Shown: positions 37,983 to 49,876 of the stretch, piece after piece | Position numbering within the stretch: the first letter of the stretch is position 1 | Layout: each line of letters starts with the position of its first letter | Assembly: GCF_016545825.1 (NCBI RefSeq) | Contig: NC_052620.1 | Span: forward strand, 11,904,001 to 11,968,000 | Direction: 5' to 3' | Origin: Eucalyptus grandis | Taxonomy: Eukaryota; Streptophyta; Magnoliopsida; Myrtales; Myrtaceae | DNA: 64,000 bases | Program-made: the position numbers and the translations under genes | The notes under the pieces: generated by a model | The model's input: the letters and a program-made list of their open reading frames with translations, nothing else | The model's database searches: none | What the model was told of the DNA's origin: nothing

Positions 37983-38071
37983 CATGTCTGCAGCTTCTTC
38001 ATTGATATATCAAGACAATAAAATCTCCATGTCTGCAGCTTCTTCATTAATATATCAAGACAGTAAAATCC
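37862..38071. repeat. Two back-to-back 45-bp tandem duplications around a (CT)n tract
   Basis: Copies of agcaaaaacacaaggcaatg begin at 37862 and 37907 (period 45). Copies of ccatgtctgcagcttcttca begin at 37982 and 38027 (period 45). A (CT)n run lies between them (about 37951-37980). All of this is just past the stop codon of the SWP73-like gene, so it belongs to that gene's 3' UTR or immediate 3' flank. Confidence 0.85.
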
Positions 38072-38079
38072 TATTTGGT

Positions 38080-40477
38080 TCAGCTGCTTCCAGGAGTGTC
38101 AGTTACAGCACACTTGCGGTTCAAATAACGAATGACAGCATCCTCAGCCCTGTAATTACAACCGGAAAGTGATTAAGGCATAATTCTAACAAAACAAGAA
38201 AGTCTCTTTGGCAATACATTGTCTAAAACATGAACAGTTAGAATCACATCACAGAAGAAAAGATTGAGACAGGAATGACTAGCTAAAAAGTACAATATGA
38301 GACATATAGCAAACTGCGAAACGCAGTAAAACCAGAATCCGATTCACAGCATTATTAAAAAAAAAAAGTTCTCGTTCTAATTATCTGACAATTAATGGTT
38401 TTGAACTCCTTACAGGATGACAGATATGGTGAACAATCAACATTGACAGGGTCTCAAAGAAGTCAGAAGTGAAATAATGAGCTACAGCAATCCATCATTG
38501 ACATGTAAGGAATATCCCCATAATTGATTGGATTTGCCCGATATTTTCTCATAAATTCAACATGATTACAAAGCTCATTAGGCATAATGAATTTTCAGAA
38601 CAATCACCATCTAGAGGAGAAAAGATCCGACAAAAATCCAAGACAACCCATCAGACAAGTTGGTCCATTGATCAGATTTCACAGCAAAGTTTACAATTTT
38701 TATGATACTCACTCCGTGCCTTCGATTATGTAATGTTATTACTGAGCAATTTATTATTTAGGCTACAAGAAGCTCAGAAAGCAGGTGTTGCTTGATCAAA
38801 CAGGGCATTCATGTAAAATACCACGATATATCCAGTCTAGAGAAAAAATTAGCTTCTCATTCAAAATGCACTATAAAGTACTTCTATCTGTCTGTCTGTA
38901 TTTCACTGTACTCCATATCGCCTCCATGGGATGTATACATATACAATGGACAAGAAAAGTAAACAAACTCACCAAGATTGGTTATAGAAGTCAGGATGAT
39001 GTTCTTTGTCCACAATATGGCTCGCATCTCCCGCCGCAAGCTTCAAGTCTCTACTTTGAGAAGCAATCAACGCATTGACGAATTCAGCTGGTGACTGACT
39101 GAACCCAAGAAAGAATGAGCGTCTCTGCCGATGCCTATGGATCTCTTTAATTGTGGAAATGATCTTCTTGTCACAAGAATCAATCTCTTGATGCTTCTCG
39201 ATATTTGCCAAAAATGCAGACATCTCCTTTTCCAATGGGATAGGCAAATCCATCAACACATCACAACAAGTAGTTCCGGCAGGAGAACTACCGGAAAGCT
39301 TGATCCTGTGCTCCAAGTGAATGGGTTGTGGAGGAGTCAAGTGCTGTGACAACTTCTGCGGAACCATGACGAACTTCATCTTCTCATCTCCAAATACTTT
39401 TTGGAGTGGCGGATCACACGTGAAGAAGGATGGATCACCTGAGCTCTGCAGGTTCCTGGTCTTAACATAGTGCCAAATTGCTTCCAAAACTCTGGGCCGT
39501 GTAGATACCTCAAGACCAACAACATCTGATAAAGCTGGTGAAAGCTTGAACTTTTCGGGCACGTAGTTCATGTCTAATCTTATTTGCACAGTGAATTCCT
39601 TGTCCCCATTTCTTTTGACCTCAAATCCCTCATGCAGAGAAGGAGACCTCAGAGTATCCCATAAGATTACATGGTTATCTGGATAGAGAGTTTTGTCCAA
39701 GTAAATGGTAATTTTCTTGAAGAAAGACGAAAATTTGGGGCGCGACAGACCTGCCTTCTGAATCGTTCCGCCCACAACAGGATCTTTACCATCTTCTAAT
39801 ATCCATCCAATAATCTTAAGTGACCATGATGGTGGCTCTACAACTGTGTTCTCTGAAGTCGTTGGAGTTTGATTCGAAAATGTGTTGAAAACATATATCC
39901 TAAGCGTTTTCTGGAAGCGAGAAGGGTTCCTAAGTGCCTCTTGAATCTCAATCTTCTTCCTTGACAAAAGGGCGTCCACTCTTACCTCATACTCAAGTAA
40001 CTTAGTGTAGATAGCAGATTCAGGCAACGGTGCAGCCACCTTACCAGGCAGTTGGTTCTCAGGAAGCTTCCTCTTCTTCCTAGGACCGGTTGGAGTTAAC
40101 TCCATCGTTTTCAACAGCGAAGCAGCGGCGACATTAGATGACCCTGGGGGCCGAGAAGGCGGCTTCTGGCCAGCGCGCTTCCCACTTCCGGTACCAGGCG
40201 TAGCCACAGGCGGCGAAGATGCATTGACATTGCCAACACCAGCATTACCAGCATTGTGATTATGAAACTGAGATTGGAATTTACCGTGAGGGGCTTGCGC
40301 TTGTGCATGCCCCTGACCAAGTACATGAGCCTGGGGCTCGGACAACTTGAAGTGGCCAGTAAAATGAGACCCGCCATGTGTCTGAGGCTGCGACTGTGGA
40401 CGGAGATGGGCTGGCTGCTGGTTGACAACCCCAGAATTCCCAAACGCAGTACTTTTAATTCCACTGTTGCTATTCAT
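38080..40477 (-). CDS. SWP73: SWI/SNF complex subunit SWP73/BAF60 (SWIB domain, two coding exons, 524 aa)
   Basis: Exon 1 is 40477-38973 and exon 2 is 38149-38080, joined TG|G at a Trp codon (donor GTGAGT, acceptor ATTACAG); 1575 nt in total. The N-terminal 115 residues are low complexity (Gln, His, Pro, Gly), followed by a basic stretch PRKKRKLPE (residues 132-140) that may be a nuclear localisation signal. The conserved BAF60 core starts near 152 ([19 protein letters not shown]). The SWIB/MDM2 domain covers about 308-382 ([13 protein letters not shown] through [10 protein letters not shown]). The C-terminus [20 protein letters not shown] then [12 protein letters not shown] is the family signature. 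The length fits plant SWP73A/B (CHC1). It is a structural subunit of the nucleosome-remodelling complex. The coding frame is intact. A 5' UTR intron is plausible between about 40700 and 40500. Which of the two plant paralogues it represents cannot be decided here. Confidence 0.95.
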
Positions 40478-41869
40478 TGAGAGACCTTATTTCCTATCCC
40501 ACAGCACTAAATGCTAACAATTCTATAGAACATAAGCCTTATATACAATCCAAGCCGAGGGCACGATCAAGGGTCGCATAAATCTACGATCTTGCACTCA
40601 GCGACGGAATCTTTAGCATTCTCGACACATTCTTGAGAACAAAAACCCTACGTTGCAACGATTTCTTGCCCAAAAGAATCGAGGGAAACCCGGAAATTAC
40701 CTTCAAGATCGAATTTTTCCTCTGTTTTCCAGGAAATCTCCAGAGAAACTGCAGTTTTCCAACGATCTTGGGAAAGTTAAAGAAGGGATCGATAGAGCTC
40801 GAGAGCGGAGACTTACGCTAGTGGCGGGTGGGAGAGGCTGTCGTTCCGACCAAGCTTCGGAACAGCAACTCCCGTCTCATCCTCAGGCCACGCCGACGCT
40901 GTCTCTCTCTGTCTTCTCTCTCTGTGCTATGGCTTCTCGCCGGAGGTACGGGGACGGGAGCGGCGGGGGAGAGAGCTCGAGCTACTGCACTTTTCAGAGC
41001 AGAATTCACTGTGAAAAATCTAGGCGTTAAAAATTTATCTAATAGGATAAATTAATAGAAATCCCACCTTTTTTTTCTTTCTCTTAAAATCAAGTACTTT
41101 CTTTTGCCTCCTCACTTTCTTTTTCCAACATTAATATGTCAAATTTATAATTGCATTAACAATTCAAATAAATCGCGTATAAAATAGTAGCAGCAACATT
41201 ATTATTATTATTTTCATAAGGACAAGTTTTGTATTGCGGAAATTTCGATGGTATAACCATAAACGTTGGTAACAACTCTGCAATAACATTATACCCTATA
41301 GGTTTTCGTTATTCATATAGTCACATAATCCGTAATAGGTTTTGTCAAATGTATTAATCAATTATAGTCAAAGTACAACACCTTTAAAAGATGCACTACT
41401 AAAGTCACGCCTCTTAACACAATATTATATACTTAAATTTTGACAACCCATTTGAATATTTATTACACAGAAAAATTAGGGGCCAACTCGGCCCTAATAC
41501 AAATATATTAGTTAATTGCTTTTAAGTATTAGGAGAATATTGATTAAGCCCATATAATTACAAGGGGCTTTTGAGCTTAAGTGGATTAATTAAACTAAGC
41601 CAATAAAGTGAAAATTGGAATAAGCCCTTAATTGGCCGAAATTCCAAAATGTTTTATGCATTTTAAATTAGGAGATCTTGATTTAGTGGAGCAAACTTGA
41701 AGAGTGATTGAACTCTTTATTATCAAAATTTAAATCACATGGGAAAGAAAGGCTGATTTCCTCTTAATAAATATAAGATACATCTTATGGGTTCAATTTA
41801 GGTAACTAAAGAATTTTGTGCTTAAAAGAGAAGTCCTAACTTTGTGTCTATATAAACATTAAGAAAAAT
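40478..41869. other. Promoter/5' UTR of the SWP73-like gene and AT-rich flank
   Basis: About 40478-41000 is GC-richer and probably contains the 5' UTR (CT/GA-rich near 40895-40930) and promoter of the gene on the - strand. A GGTAATTT donor-like site near 40700 and a TTCTATAG acceptor-like site near 40523 suggest a 5' UTR intron. From 41040 the sequence is AT-rich and geneless. Confidence 0.45.
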
Positions 41870-42270
41870 GACAAAAATGATCCATAAACTTTAGCTTAAT
41901 GTGTAATTTGGTCCATGAACTTGTAATTGTTCAATGTGCTATCTAAACTTTAACCCAATGTGTAATGTGTGCCATAAACTTTTAATTCGTTCGATGTGGT
42001 CTATAAACTTTTAGTACATGTTTATTACAGTCCCTGAACTATATATGTAGTCTCGGGTCTTGAATTGATGGAGGGATTACATTGACCATTTTCATATAGT
42101 CCATGAATTATATTAAATATGTATCAAAAGTTCACAAATTACATCGAACAAATTAAAAATTCGAGAACTATATTGTACATTGAGTTAAAGTGTAAGGATC
42201 ACATTGAACAATTTAAAGGTTTATGGACCAAATTACACATCGGATTAAAGTTTAGGAACTGCTCATGTCC
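41870..42270. mobile_element. Fold-back element with arms of about 190-200 bp
   Basis: The left arm reads ccataaactttagcttaatg, tgtaatttggtccatgaact and so on. The reverse complement of the right arm reads cctaaactttaatccgatg, tgtaatttggtccataaacc and so on, and the match continues with mismatches to the centre near 42070. Each arm is itself built of three or four 40-50 base sub-repeats of the form 'gtccataaacttttaa...gttcaatgtg'. It is non-coding. RNA from it could fold into one long hairpin. Confidence 0.75.
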
Positions 42271-43028
42271 TTATCCCTAAACGTTACCAAGTTGAGAATA
42301 ATGCAAAAATGTGAATTTCTCTATATTTTGATGAGGCGCTTGGATGAACACTCACCTTTCCCCACAATTGGACTTCTTAGCTTTACTCAAGATACTTGGC
42401 CACACTTTGTGTGACATTCTCGTTTTGATCTTGATTTTCAGAATGGGATTATATCAGTGAACAATTTTCAGACGGAATTACCTTGAGGATCGAGAAACCA
42501 CGAAAGCATCGGAATTGCTACTTTAGGGTGGAAATTCAATTTTTGATTGAAGGGACGCAAAAATTCAAAGAGTTGGGAACGGGCACGAGCGAGGACCTGA
42601 ATAGGCCCAAGCCCATGTTTGGCGGCCCAATAGACCAAAGCTTGCGGAGCTAGGCCCAATTGGGCCCACGCCCAAGTTGAGTGAGCAGCCCATGAGGGCT
42701 ATGGGCTCTTCTTCTAACCCAATTAGGTCCATCACCGCTAAATTTTTGTATCAATTTGCTTTCAAGTACATGAATAGTGCACAATTTTGGTGAAATAATC
42801 GATATGCCATTTCTTTTGACTAAGGACAAAAGGGCAATGATGGAATCGGACAATGGAGGGGGTAGCACATGCATGAAATGGGCGTCCAAAAGCATGAGGC
42901 AAGCCACCTATATTAAGCCTATCTAGTCTAGTTTAAACTTATGTACTCAAGTGCTCGAATCTTCTCAATAATGGTTAGATTTTTGCTCATTCAAGAGGCC
43001 ACCTTTGATGGAAATGAGTCCAAGAAAT

Positions 43029-43795
43029 TTAGGACGCGTTTGGTAACATTTTTGTTTAAAAATTGTTCTAAGAAATAGAAATAAAAAAGTGTTCAAGGAT
43101 CCTTGGGAGAACAATTTTTGAACAAAATAATCTAGCGTTTGTAAATTTGTTCAAGAGGCCACCTTTGGAATAAAAAATAAACAGAAACACGTTTGGTAAA
43201 TTTGTATAATTTTTTTTATTTCTTTTAATATTTTTTTATTTTATTTTTCTATTTTCTTTCTTATTTTCTTATTTCCTTTTCCTTTTTTTCTTTTTTCTTC
43301 TTTTGGCTGGTCGCCGACCTTGGTCATGGCCGATGACCGGCCGACGAGGGCCTTGGCAGCCTCGCCAGATTTGGGCGAGATCGAGCTCGCCTAGCCTAGC
43401 TCGAGGTCGGCCTCGCTAGGGGTCGGCGACGCTCGGCCTCGCCGGGGGCCGGCGATGCTCCGACGAGGTCACCGGCCCTCGATGGCATTGTCGACCCTCG
43501 ACGGCCGGTCGCCGGCCATGGCCGAGGCCGGCGACCGGCCAAAGAAAAAGGAAGAAAAAATAAGAAGAAAAGAAAAAGAAAAAAGAGAGAAGTGTTTCTA
43601 AATTTTGTTCTAGAAACAAGAAACAGTTTTTTTTTTTTTCTTGTTTTTTCAAATATGTTTACGGGAATAAAAAAAATAATTTTGGAACAAAAATGCAAAT
43701 AAATACATTTTGTTCCTTTTTTGTTTCAGAAACAAAAAAAAACAGAAAATTGTTTTTAAAAAAAAAAAAACAATAACAAACGCAGCCTTAATGGG
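43029..43795. mobile_element. MITE-like element with GCGTTTGG ends and GC-rich core
   Basis: The left end aggacgcgtttggtaac and the reverse complement of the right end (aaggctgcgtttgttat) match imperfectly, and both continue into T-rich arms. The core at about 43305-43535 is very GC-rich and full of ggccg/cggcc palindromes. A phrase ttcaagaggccaccttt occurs at about 42992 and 43152, a direct repeat around the left arm. There is no coding content beyond composition-driven frames. Confidence 0.5.
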
Positions 43796-44394
43796 CATTA
43801 ATGGGACTTGACCTCTCACTCTCTCTCCTCTCTTCCTCTCTCCACCGTTGGCCACCTTCTTCCCATCACTCATTTTCTCTAATTTTTCTTAATTAAAATG
43901 TTTGAGCTCATCCTCTCTCTCCCTTTTTGGCTTAACCAAAACCCTCATCCCCATTTTCGCTTCCATCTCAAGCTTTTTCTCTCATTTTCCTATTGTTTTT
44001 CCCTTATCGGCGACCGTCCTTTGTACCCCGATGCCGCACCGCCCTCCACACGTCGTTTCCATCACCGTACCCGAGCTTTGAAGCTGAGGAAGCCACTGTC
44101 TGGCCACCACAGCAACTCCCTCTCCTTTATTTCTTCTTTGGTTTGATCCCCCTAGAAGCCCCGAGGCTACCACTGCCGCCATGTCACTGCCTGAGCACCT
44201 AATAGCCACCGCCCAACTCCCTTACACCCTATAGATGTGCAACCAGCAACCCGCAGCTGCTGCCTGATCTTGCCACTCCTCGCTTGACGCTTGTTAAAGC
44301 TCGGACGTGAGTGTGAGTGGCTTTCTAGCATTTGATTAGGATTATTGTTGCACTTAGGGAGTAATTTAAGGCTTAATTATTGTTAAATGGTGAC

Positions 44395-44700
44395 TTCTTA
44401 ATGTGATAAGTAAATGTTGTATGATAAGTGATCATTGGATTTAGATTGGCTATCGAACTTTTACCAATAAGTTATCAAGTTTAAAGTGATAGGTTATCAA
44501 GCTTTAGATGATAAGCTATCAAGTTATGGACGATAAGCTATCATGTTTAGGGCAATACGATTATCATGTTTAGGGCGATAGATTATCGGACTTTTGACAA
44601 TAGGTTATCAGATTTTTGATGATAAGTTATTGGGTTTTGACAATAGGTTATCATGTTTAGGGTGATAAGTTATCGGGTTATGTTAAGTAAAATTGATAAG
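44395..44700. repeat. Degenerate tandem repeat rich in GATAAG / TTATC motifs
   Basis: About ten imperfect units of 24-38 bp repeat the theme 'gataagttatca(a/t)gtttaggg'. Palindromic GATAAGNTATC occurs at 44510-44520 and 44532-44542, and again near 44663. GATAAG is the I-box/GATA-factor core. The block lies inside the candidate solo LTR. Confidence 0.7.
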
Positions 44701-46530
44701 TTGTTTTAATATGTCATAATATGGTGATGGACTATTATATAATAAAGATGTTATATGGGTTGTGTTGTGCGTGCTAAATAGGTTATATATGTTATGTGTT
44801 GCACGTGTTTCACGTATCATATGTTTTATACATATTATGTGAGTTATATATGATGCACATATTATATTAATTGAGAAAATGAGTTATGTGATGGGTTATG
44901 ATGGCTCATTATAATGATTTAAACATATTATGGATTACGATGGCACGTGATAAATGATTTTGACGTATTATGGTGACTTTATTCTATTTTGATAAGTGAC
45001 TTATATGCCATGGGTTTATGAAATAAATGGTGCAATTATATGTGATATAATATGATGCACGTGTGACGTGATAGCATTTGACAAGTGATGTTGCATATCG
45101 CATGGATATCACGTGGATTAATGAGAAAGATTTGACAAGACTTGTGTGATGGTATGTCCATATGGTCACCTAAAGACCCTAATGTGTTTGACGCAAGGTG
45201 TAAACCTGTCTTGGTGCGTTTTACGCGAGATAATGCCTAATTTAGTTCAGATGCCCTCAAGTCAAGGAGATGCCATTTGCGATTGGATTTCGAAACAAAA
45301 TTCATTATAGGAACGTTGTCTTGATGTGTTTACACAGGATGGTGTTGTACTCGATGGAGTGAGACGATATCCAGTTACATCGGATGACTGCGAACCTTCG
45401 GGTTGACCTTGAATCCCAAGTGACCGTAATATTATGGACATATTTGTGTGGAAAGTGCATGAAATTTGTATGTGATCGGGTCCGGATTATTGCATGGTAT
45501 AGATGCATGATTTCACAATATTGCACATTCCTATGATTGACTCAAGAGTGTGGAAAATGTTATGAAATTTGCATATGTGTTATATTGATGGCCTTGATTA
45601 AGTAGATTCTCTTTCATGAGAATAGGGCGAGTAAAGCGAGAGAAGCTTGTTATGTCTTTGCCATCAATAGATAATTGCATGTTTAGGGCGTTTCTGAGCT
45701 GAATGAGGAAGTTCACTCATTGAGTTTATCTCACTGCTATTTGTTGAATGTTTACAAACCATAAGAATGGTTGAGCCTTACCGCCAGATCCGATTCAAAC
45801 TCCCAATAGAGTATAGCTAGGAGGCGATCGAGTATCTAATAGGGGAAACTGATGCACGTTACACGTGTTATGTCACGATCATTTGGGTGGACAAGAGTCT
45901 ACCTAATTTGTGGCATGGTATTTCTGGGTAGGCAATGAGAAACATAATCCCATCCATGGCTTCAATGGTCTATCGGGTGCTGGAGGTTCAGGGAAGATTA
46001 GCTGAGATGTCATGAACATGGACGTTCTCGACGGGGAGGTGTCCGACTCTAAATTCGACCTTGCTATGGTCGTCGAGCTTGAGCCCTAGATTATGGAGCC
46101 CGTAGCAAGTTAGGTGGTAGTAGGGTTGGCAGCACTTTTTGAACTGCTCTCTTAGTATTGGAGGTGCTAGGTGTACCCGGGACCACTTATTGGTGAAGGT
46201 CGTGGCAGCGCTTTTGAACCAATCGGATGTGGCGAAGCTTGCTAGGATTAAGCTGATTTGATTAACTGGATGTCTATGACTTATATCTGATGTGGACCTT
46301 AATGCATATATATATGTGTGTGTATACATATATACACACACATGAATATGCTTTGACTACCCCTATTTGATGATTGAATGGAAATTTGTTTATACTTCCG
46401 CTTATACGTCATATTATTACTATGAATTGGGTTGGTAACGCCTCCTGAGACGTCGCAATCGAATGACCTAAAGGAAAATAATATAATGAGCACGAGTTGT
46501 CGCGCGGCTATAGTTGTTCGGGGCGTGACA

Positions 46531-47384
46531 TTTCGAGACGAAGACCTTTCCTGATTTGTTTTCCTCATCTCGCGAACAAAAGAGAAGACGCGCAGCTCCT
46601 GTCTCTCTGTGGACCATCACTGAGCACGGTCTCACCTCCATCCGTGATTTTCCTTTGGTGCTCGTCGCTATTGACAACGATCCGGCCACCAATCCCCTCG
46701 AGTCGTATCGAACTCGTGACGCCCCGTCCCCCGGGTCACGTCCGCAAGTCATCGCACCGCGGTGTCCACGTCCATCGCGGAGTAGCTGCAGCCACTCCAC
46801 CGAGACCCCCTTGGGTTCGTCGTTGAAACTCTCGTCGCCGCCATCCACTGTTGGACACAATCTTCCGATTTTGGTGACCTTGGAAATTAAGCTCAATTTG
46901 AATATCCTATTACCGAAATCATGATTATTGTGATTCTAACCTTGATTTGGATTGAATCTTTAGGCGTATCCTGATTAGAACTTTTTTTTTTTAGTCGTGC
47001 ATAATAATCGAGGCTTCGATCTTATCCGATCACCAATTATTTTTATTTTATAATTTAGTCATGGTCAATATTTGATTATACGGGCTTGTCATGATGCATG
47101 TTGCGAATTCTATAAATTTTTCTATAATGAAAAATACAAAAATGGCATAATATATAGAATAGATTGCAGGCATTCTAGTTCTTAATTTAGGATTGCATAT
47201 TCAGGAACAGTTTAAATAATTAGGAAATTATCTAGTTTAGATTATAATTTAATTTAAATTATTTCCTAGTTTAAATTAGGTAAATAGAAATTTTAGTCAG
47301 TTTCCTATTTTAGAGTAAAAGAAAATCGTAAAAATAACATGCATATCAAATAAAGAATTAGTCTAAATATCACATGCCATGTCA
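46531..47384. other. Geneless region right of the candidate solo LTR
   Basis: A moderately GC-rich stretch at 46540-46860 gives overlapping frames in several directions but no recognisable protein. The rest is AT-rich and empty. Confidence 0.3.
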
Positions 47385-47530
47385 TCACATTGCCGTGTGA
47401 TTGCCATGTTATCACTGTGACCATCATGTCATCATATTGCCACGTCATTGCCACGTCATCATTTTGGCCATGTCATTGCCATGTAATCACTTGCCACGTC
47501 ACCATTGTCATGTTATCATCATGTCACCAT
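47385..47530. repeat. Short degenerate repeat (catgtcatca / ttgccacgtcat)
   Basis: Roughly 145 bp built from variants of catgtcatcatattgccac, with period irregular at about 20-27 bp. It abuts the left end of the element at 47531. Confidence 0.6.
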
Positions 47531-48429
47531 GAGAAATATTAGGTGCCTAAGTAATACATACCTCAGCATTCTACTTGTCCATTTAATATTCGACAAGTGT
47601 TATATTGGGCACCAAGCAAAAACCTTGCATTCTCTCTCTTAAATTAATCTCTTTTTCACTTTTTTCCTTCTTCTTCTTCTTCTTCTTCTTCTTCTTCTTC
47701 TTCTTCTTCTCTCTCTCTCCCCCTCCCGCCCTTCCGCCCTTCCTTGTTTTCTTAAATAGGAAACCAAGAACAAACCCACCCTTTTTTTGTCAAAATGCTA
47801 TCAGTTGCCAAGACCCTACTGCCTCCGCACGTCGCCTCCATCTTCGCCTACTTCTTGTCCGATCTCCAGTGCTATCGTCTTCTGTCCAACTCCTCTCGCA
47901 CCTTTCACGTTGGTGCCTACGTCAACTAGGAGCTCAAGCCCCCCCGCCATGTTGAGGAACCACGTTGTGCCTCCAAATTTGCCTCCACCTCTACCTCCGC
48001 CTTTGCCTTCGGCTCGTTCGTTGCCTACGCTAACCCTAGTTGACCTCAAAGATTCGAGGTCAAACTGAGCTCTAGATAAAAAAAAACCTTGGGCTCACTC
48101 GAGCTTAAATCCAAAATATGAGGCTCAAGTTCGCCGGTGGAGCTTGAGCTCGATGACTAGCTCGAGGACTAAGATGACGATGAGGTGGTGGTGGAAGGCA
48201 ATTTGCAAGAATAAGTCTTTAGTCTAGAGAAAGGAGGAATTCTTTGGCGAAGTGAAAGAAGGAAGAAGAAGAAAAAAGGAAAAATAAAAAGAAGAAAAAA
48301 TAAATAAAAATATTAATTGAAGAGAGATAATGCAATGATTTTTGATTGGTGGGCCCAAAATGACACATATTAGATGTTAAATGGACTACTTACTGAGGCG
48401 TCTATCACTTGGTTACCTAATATTTTCTC
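47531..48429. mobile_element. Non-autonomous TIR element (Mutator-like size class)
   Basis: The left end gagaaatattaggtgcctaa and the reverse complement of the right end (gagaaaatattaggtaacca) align for about 80 bases with substitutions, including cctcag, tagtccatttaa-like and ttgggcc blocks. Direct repeats tgtcaccat (47522-47530) and tgtcactat (48431-48439) flank it, 8 of 9 matching, like a Mutator 9-bp duplication. The left flank is repetitive, so this could be chance. The interior has a (TTC)n tract and CT-rich sequence, and no transposase. Confidence 0.5.
47666..47711. repeat. (TTC)n microsatellite
   Basis: About 15 perfect TTC/CTT units followed by a short (CT)n run, inside the TIR element. 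Confidence 0.9.
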
Positions 48430-48439
48430 TTGTCACTAT

Positions 48440-49871
48440 GTCATTATTTCTACACCGTAATTTCCATGTCATTTAGTGATTACATGTGTAGGATTATATA
48501 ACTTAAAATAGCACTTCATGCTAGATGAGTTCATAATTTTTGTCCGTCATTAAAATTAAGTCATGTCACATGCCATTAGTGTAATAGTTCATGCATGTTA
48601 AACTTAGATTAAAGATATGTATAATTTAGTTTTCATAAATAAGAAAAAGCGTAATGAATCAGTTAGAATTGCATAATTACTTAGAAGTCATGCTTAGACT
48701 ATGCATTTATTTTAATTAACATCTTGCTGATATTGGGAAATTAACCATAGTAAGGTTGTGTTTTACTTTGAACTGAGATTAACTATATTTCTAGCAATTT
48801 AATTATTATTTTATTTTATTGAGTATTATATTATTGATTACACACCCACACGATCACCCATTGTATATTAGTGGTCTAGGATTAAAACTTGCCAAGACTA
48901 CTCACTAAATATTTTTTTGAAATAAAGAGAAAACGTATCTAAAGGGTAGTAGATTAATCTAGCATAGACAAGTCTTTGTATCCATTAATCTCTTATTTGC
49001 AAAAGTAAAGTGTTTTCCCGCACTTTACTTGATTTCTAATCAATCCGAAATAGATTAGTAAAGACTCCTAATTGAATTAATATGCATGTTAAATTGTGAT
49101 TAAATAAAAATCCCAAAGTTGCAATTAGTATGAGCTTGAGATTGTTTGCTCTAAGTATGAGCTTTGTAATTTATTAGCTTTCCTTTTGGTGGTTTACTTT
49201 GAGGAAGGTCAGGAGACAACATAGCCACAAGACAGCTACAAATATAACTTAGAGACTCTAAGCTATTACGATTTATTCTACAAGTAGCATGGTACTAGCG
49301 TGATGCAAATCAAAACATGTATAATAATTTTAATTAAAATTCTTAATAATTGAAAAGTTAAATCATAAATAACCTTCAGAAAACGTCTAGAAAGAATAAT
49401 GATACATGAATAAAGAATTCGTACTTTTATATATATTGATTCAAAAATGTTATATGCTACGTGAGAAGGCATCACTTATTTGAAAACATTCTCCTTTTTT
49501 TAATCTTTTGCACATAAAATTTCTCATATGCTAGACTTTTTAAAAGAAGCTCAAGACCCCACTTATTGAAATTTATAAGTTAGGGATCAAAACAGGCAAT
49601 GACCTTTTTTCAAAGAAAATTTACCACCCTCTCACTCGATAAGGTTTTGACAATGATGACGTGGCAAGTAATTACATGGCGATCGGGTTGAGGTGAACTT
49701 TGGATCCCTATATCATGTTGAAAATTATCAGACATTAAAATGTTAAATAAAGTGCAAAAGACAGAAAAATGACAAACGCGAGTACAAATTTGCCATTTTT
49801 ATGTCACAATCAGGATCTGTTCTCGGTCCGTGCACCAAGACAAGACGTACCGCTATTAATACCACCATGGA
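48440..49871. other. AT-rich geneless region left of the LTR retrotransposon
   Basis: Open frames are shorter than 70 codons and not family-like. The sequence resembles decayed repeat DNA but no element could be named. Confidence 0.35.
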
Positions 49872-49876
49872 TTGGT

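Larger units (their letters stand above)
42410..46530 (+). mobile_element. Candidate solo LTR (chromovirus-like), about 4.1 kb
   Basis: The segment starts TGTGACATTC and ends GGGGCGTGACA, the TG...CA form common to plant Gypsy LTRs. The phrase gaggaagttcactcattgag at about 45698 resembles the 3' part of Del/Tekay-type LTRs as I remember them. No primer-binding site follows 46530 and no partner LTR is in the window, so a solo LTR is the simplest reading. The flanking 5-mers (ctttg and tttcg) do not match, which weakens the call. A GC-rich MITE (43029-43795) would be nested in it. Open frames inside are unremarkable. Confidence 0.35.

Noticed and set aside
45988..46341. 117-codon frame on the - strand
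   Set aside because: No recognisable family, and it is in a candidate LTR. Similar-length random frames are common here.
46468..46924. Overlapping 110-140 codon frames on both strands
   Set aside because: A GC-rich patch gives open frames in several phases, with no motif or splice support.
47605..48068. CT-rich frames with poly-Phe or Pro-rich translation
   Set aside because: Driven by the (TTC)n tract and pyrimidine-rich sequence in a transposable element.
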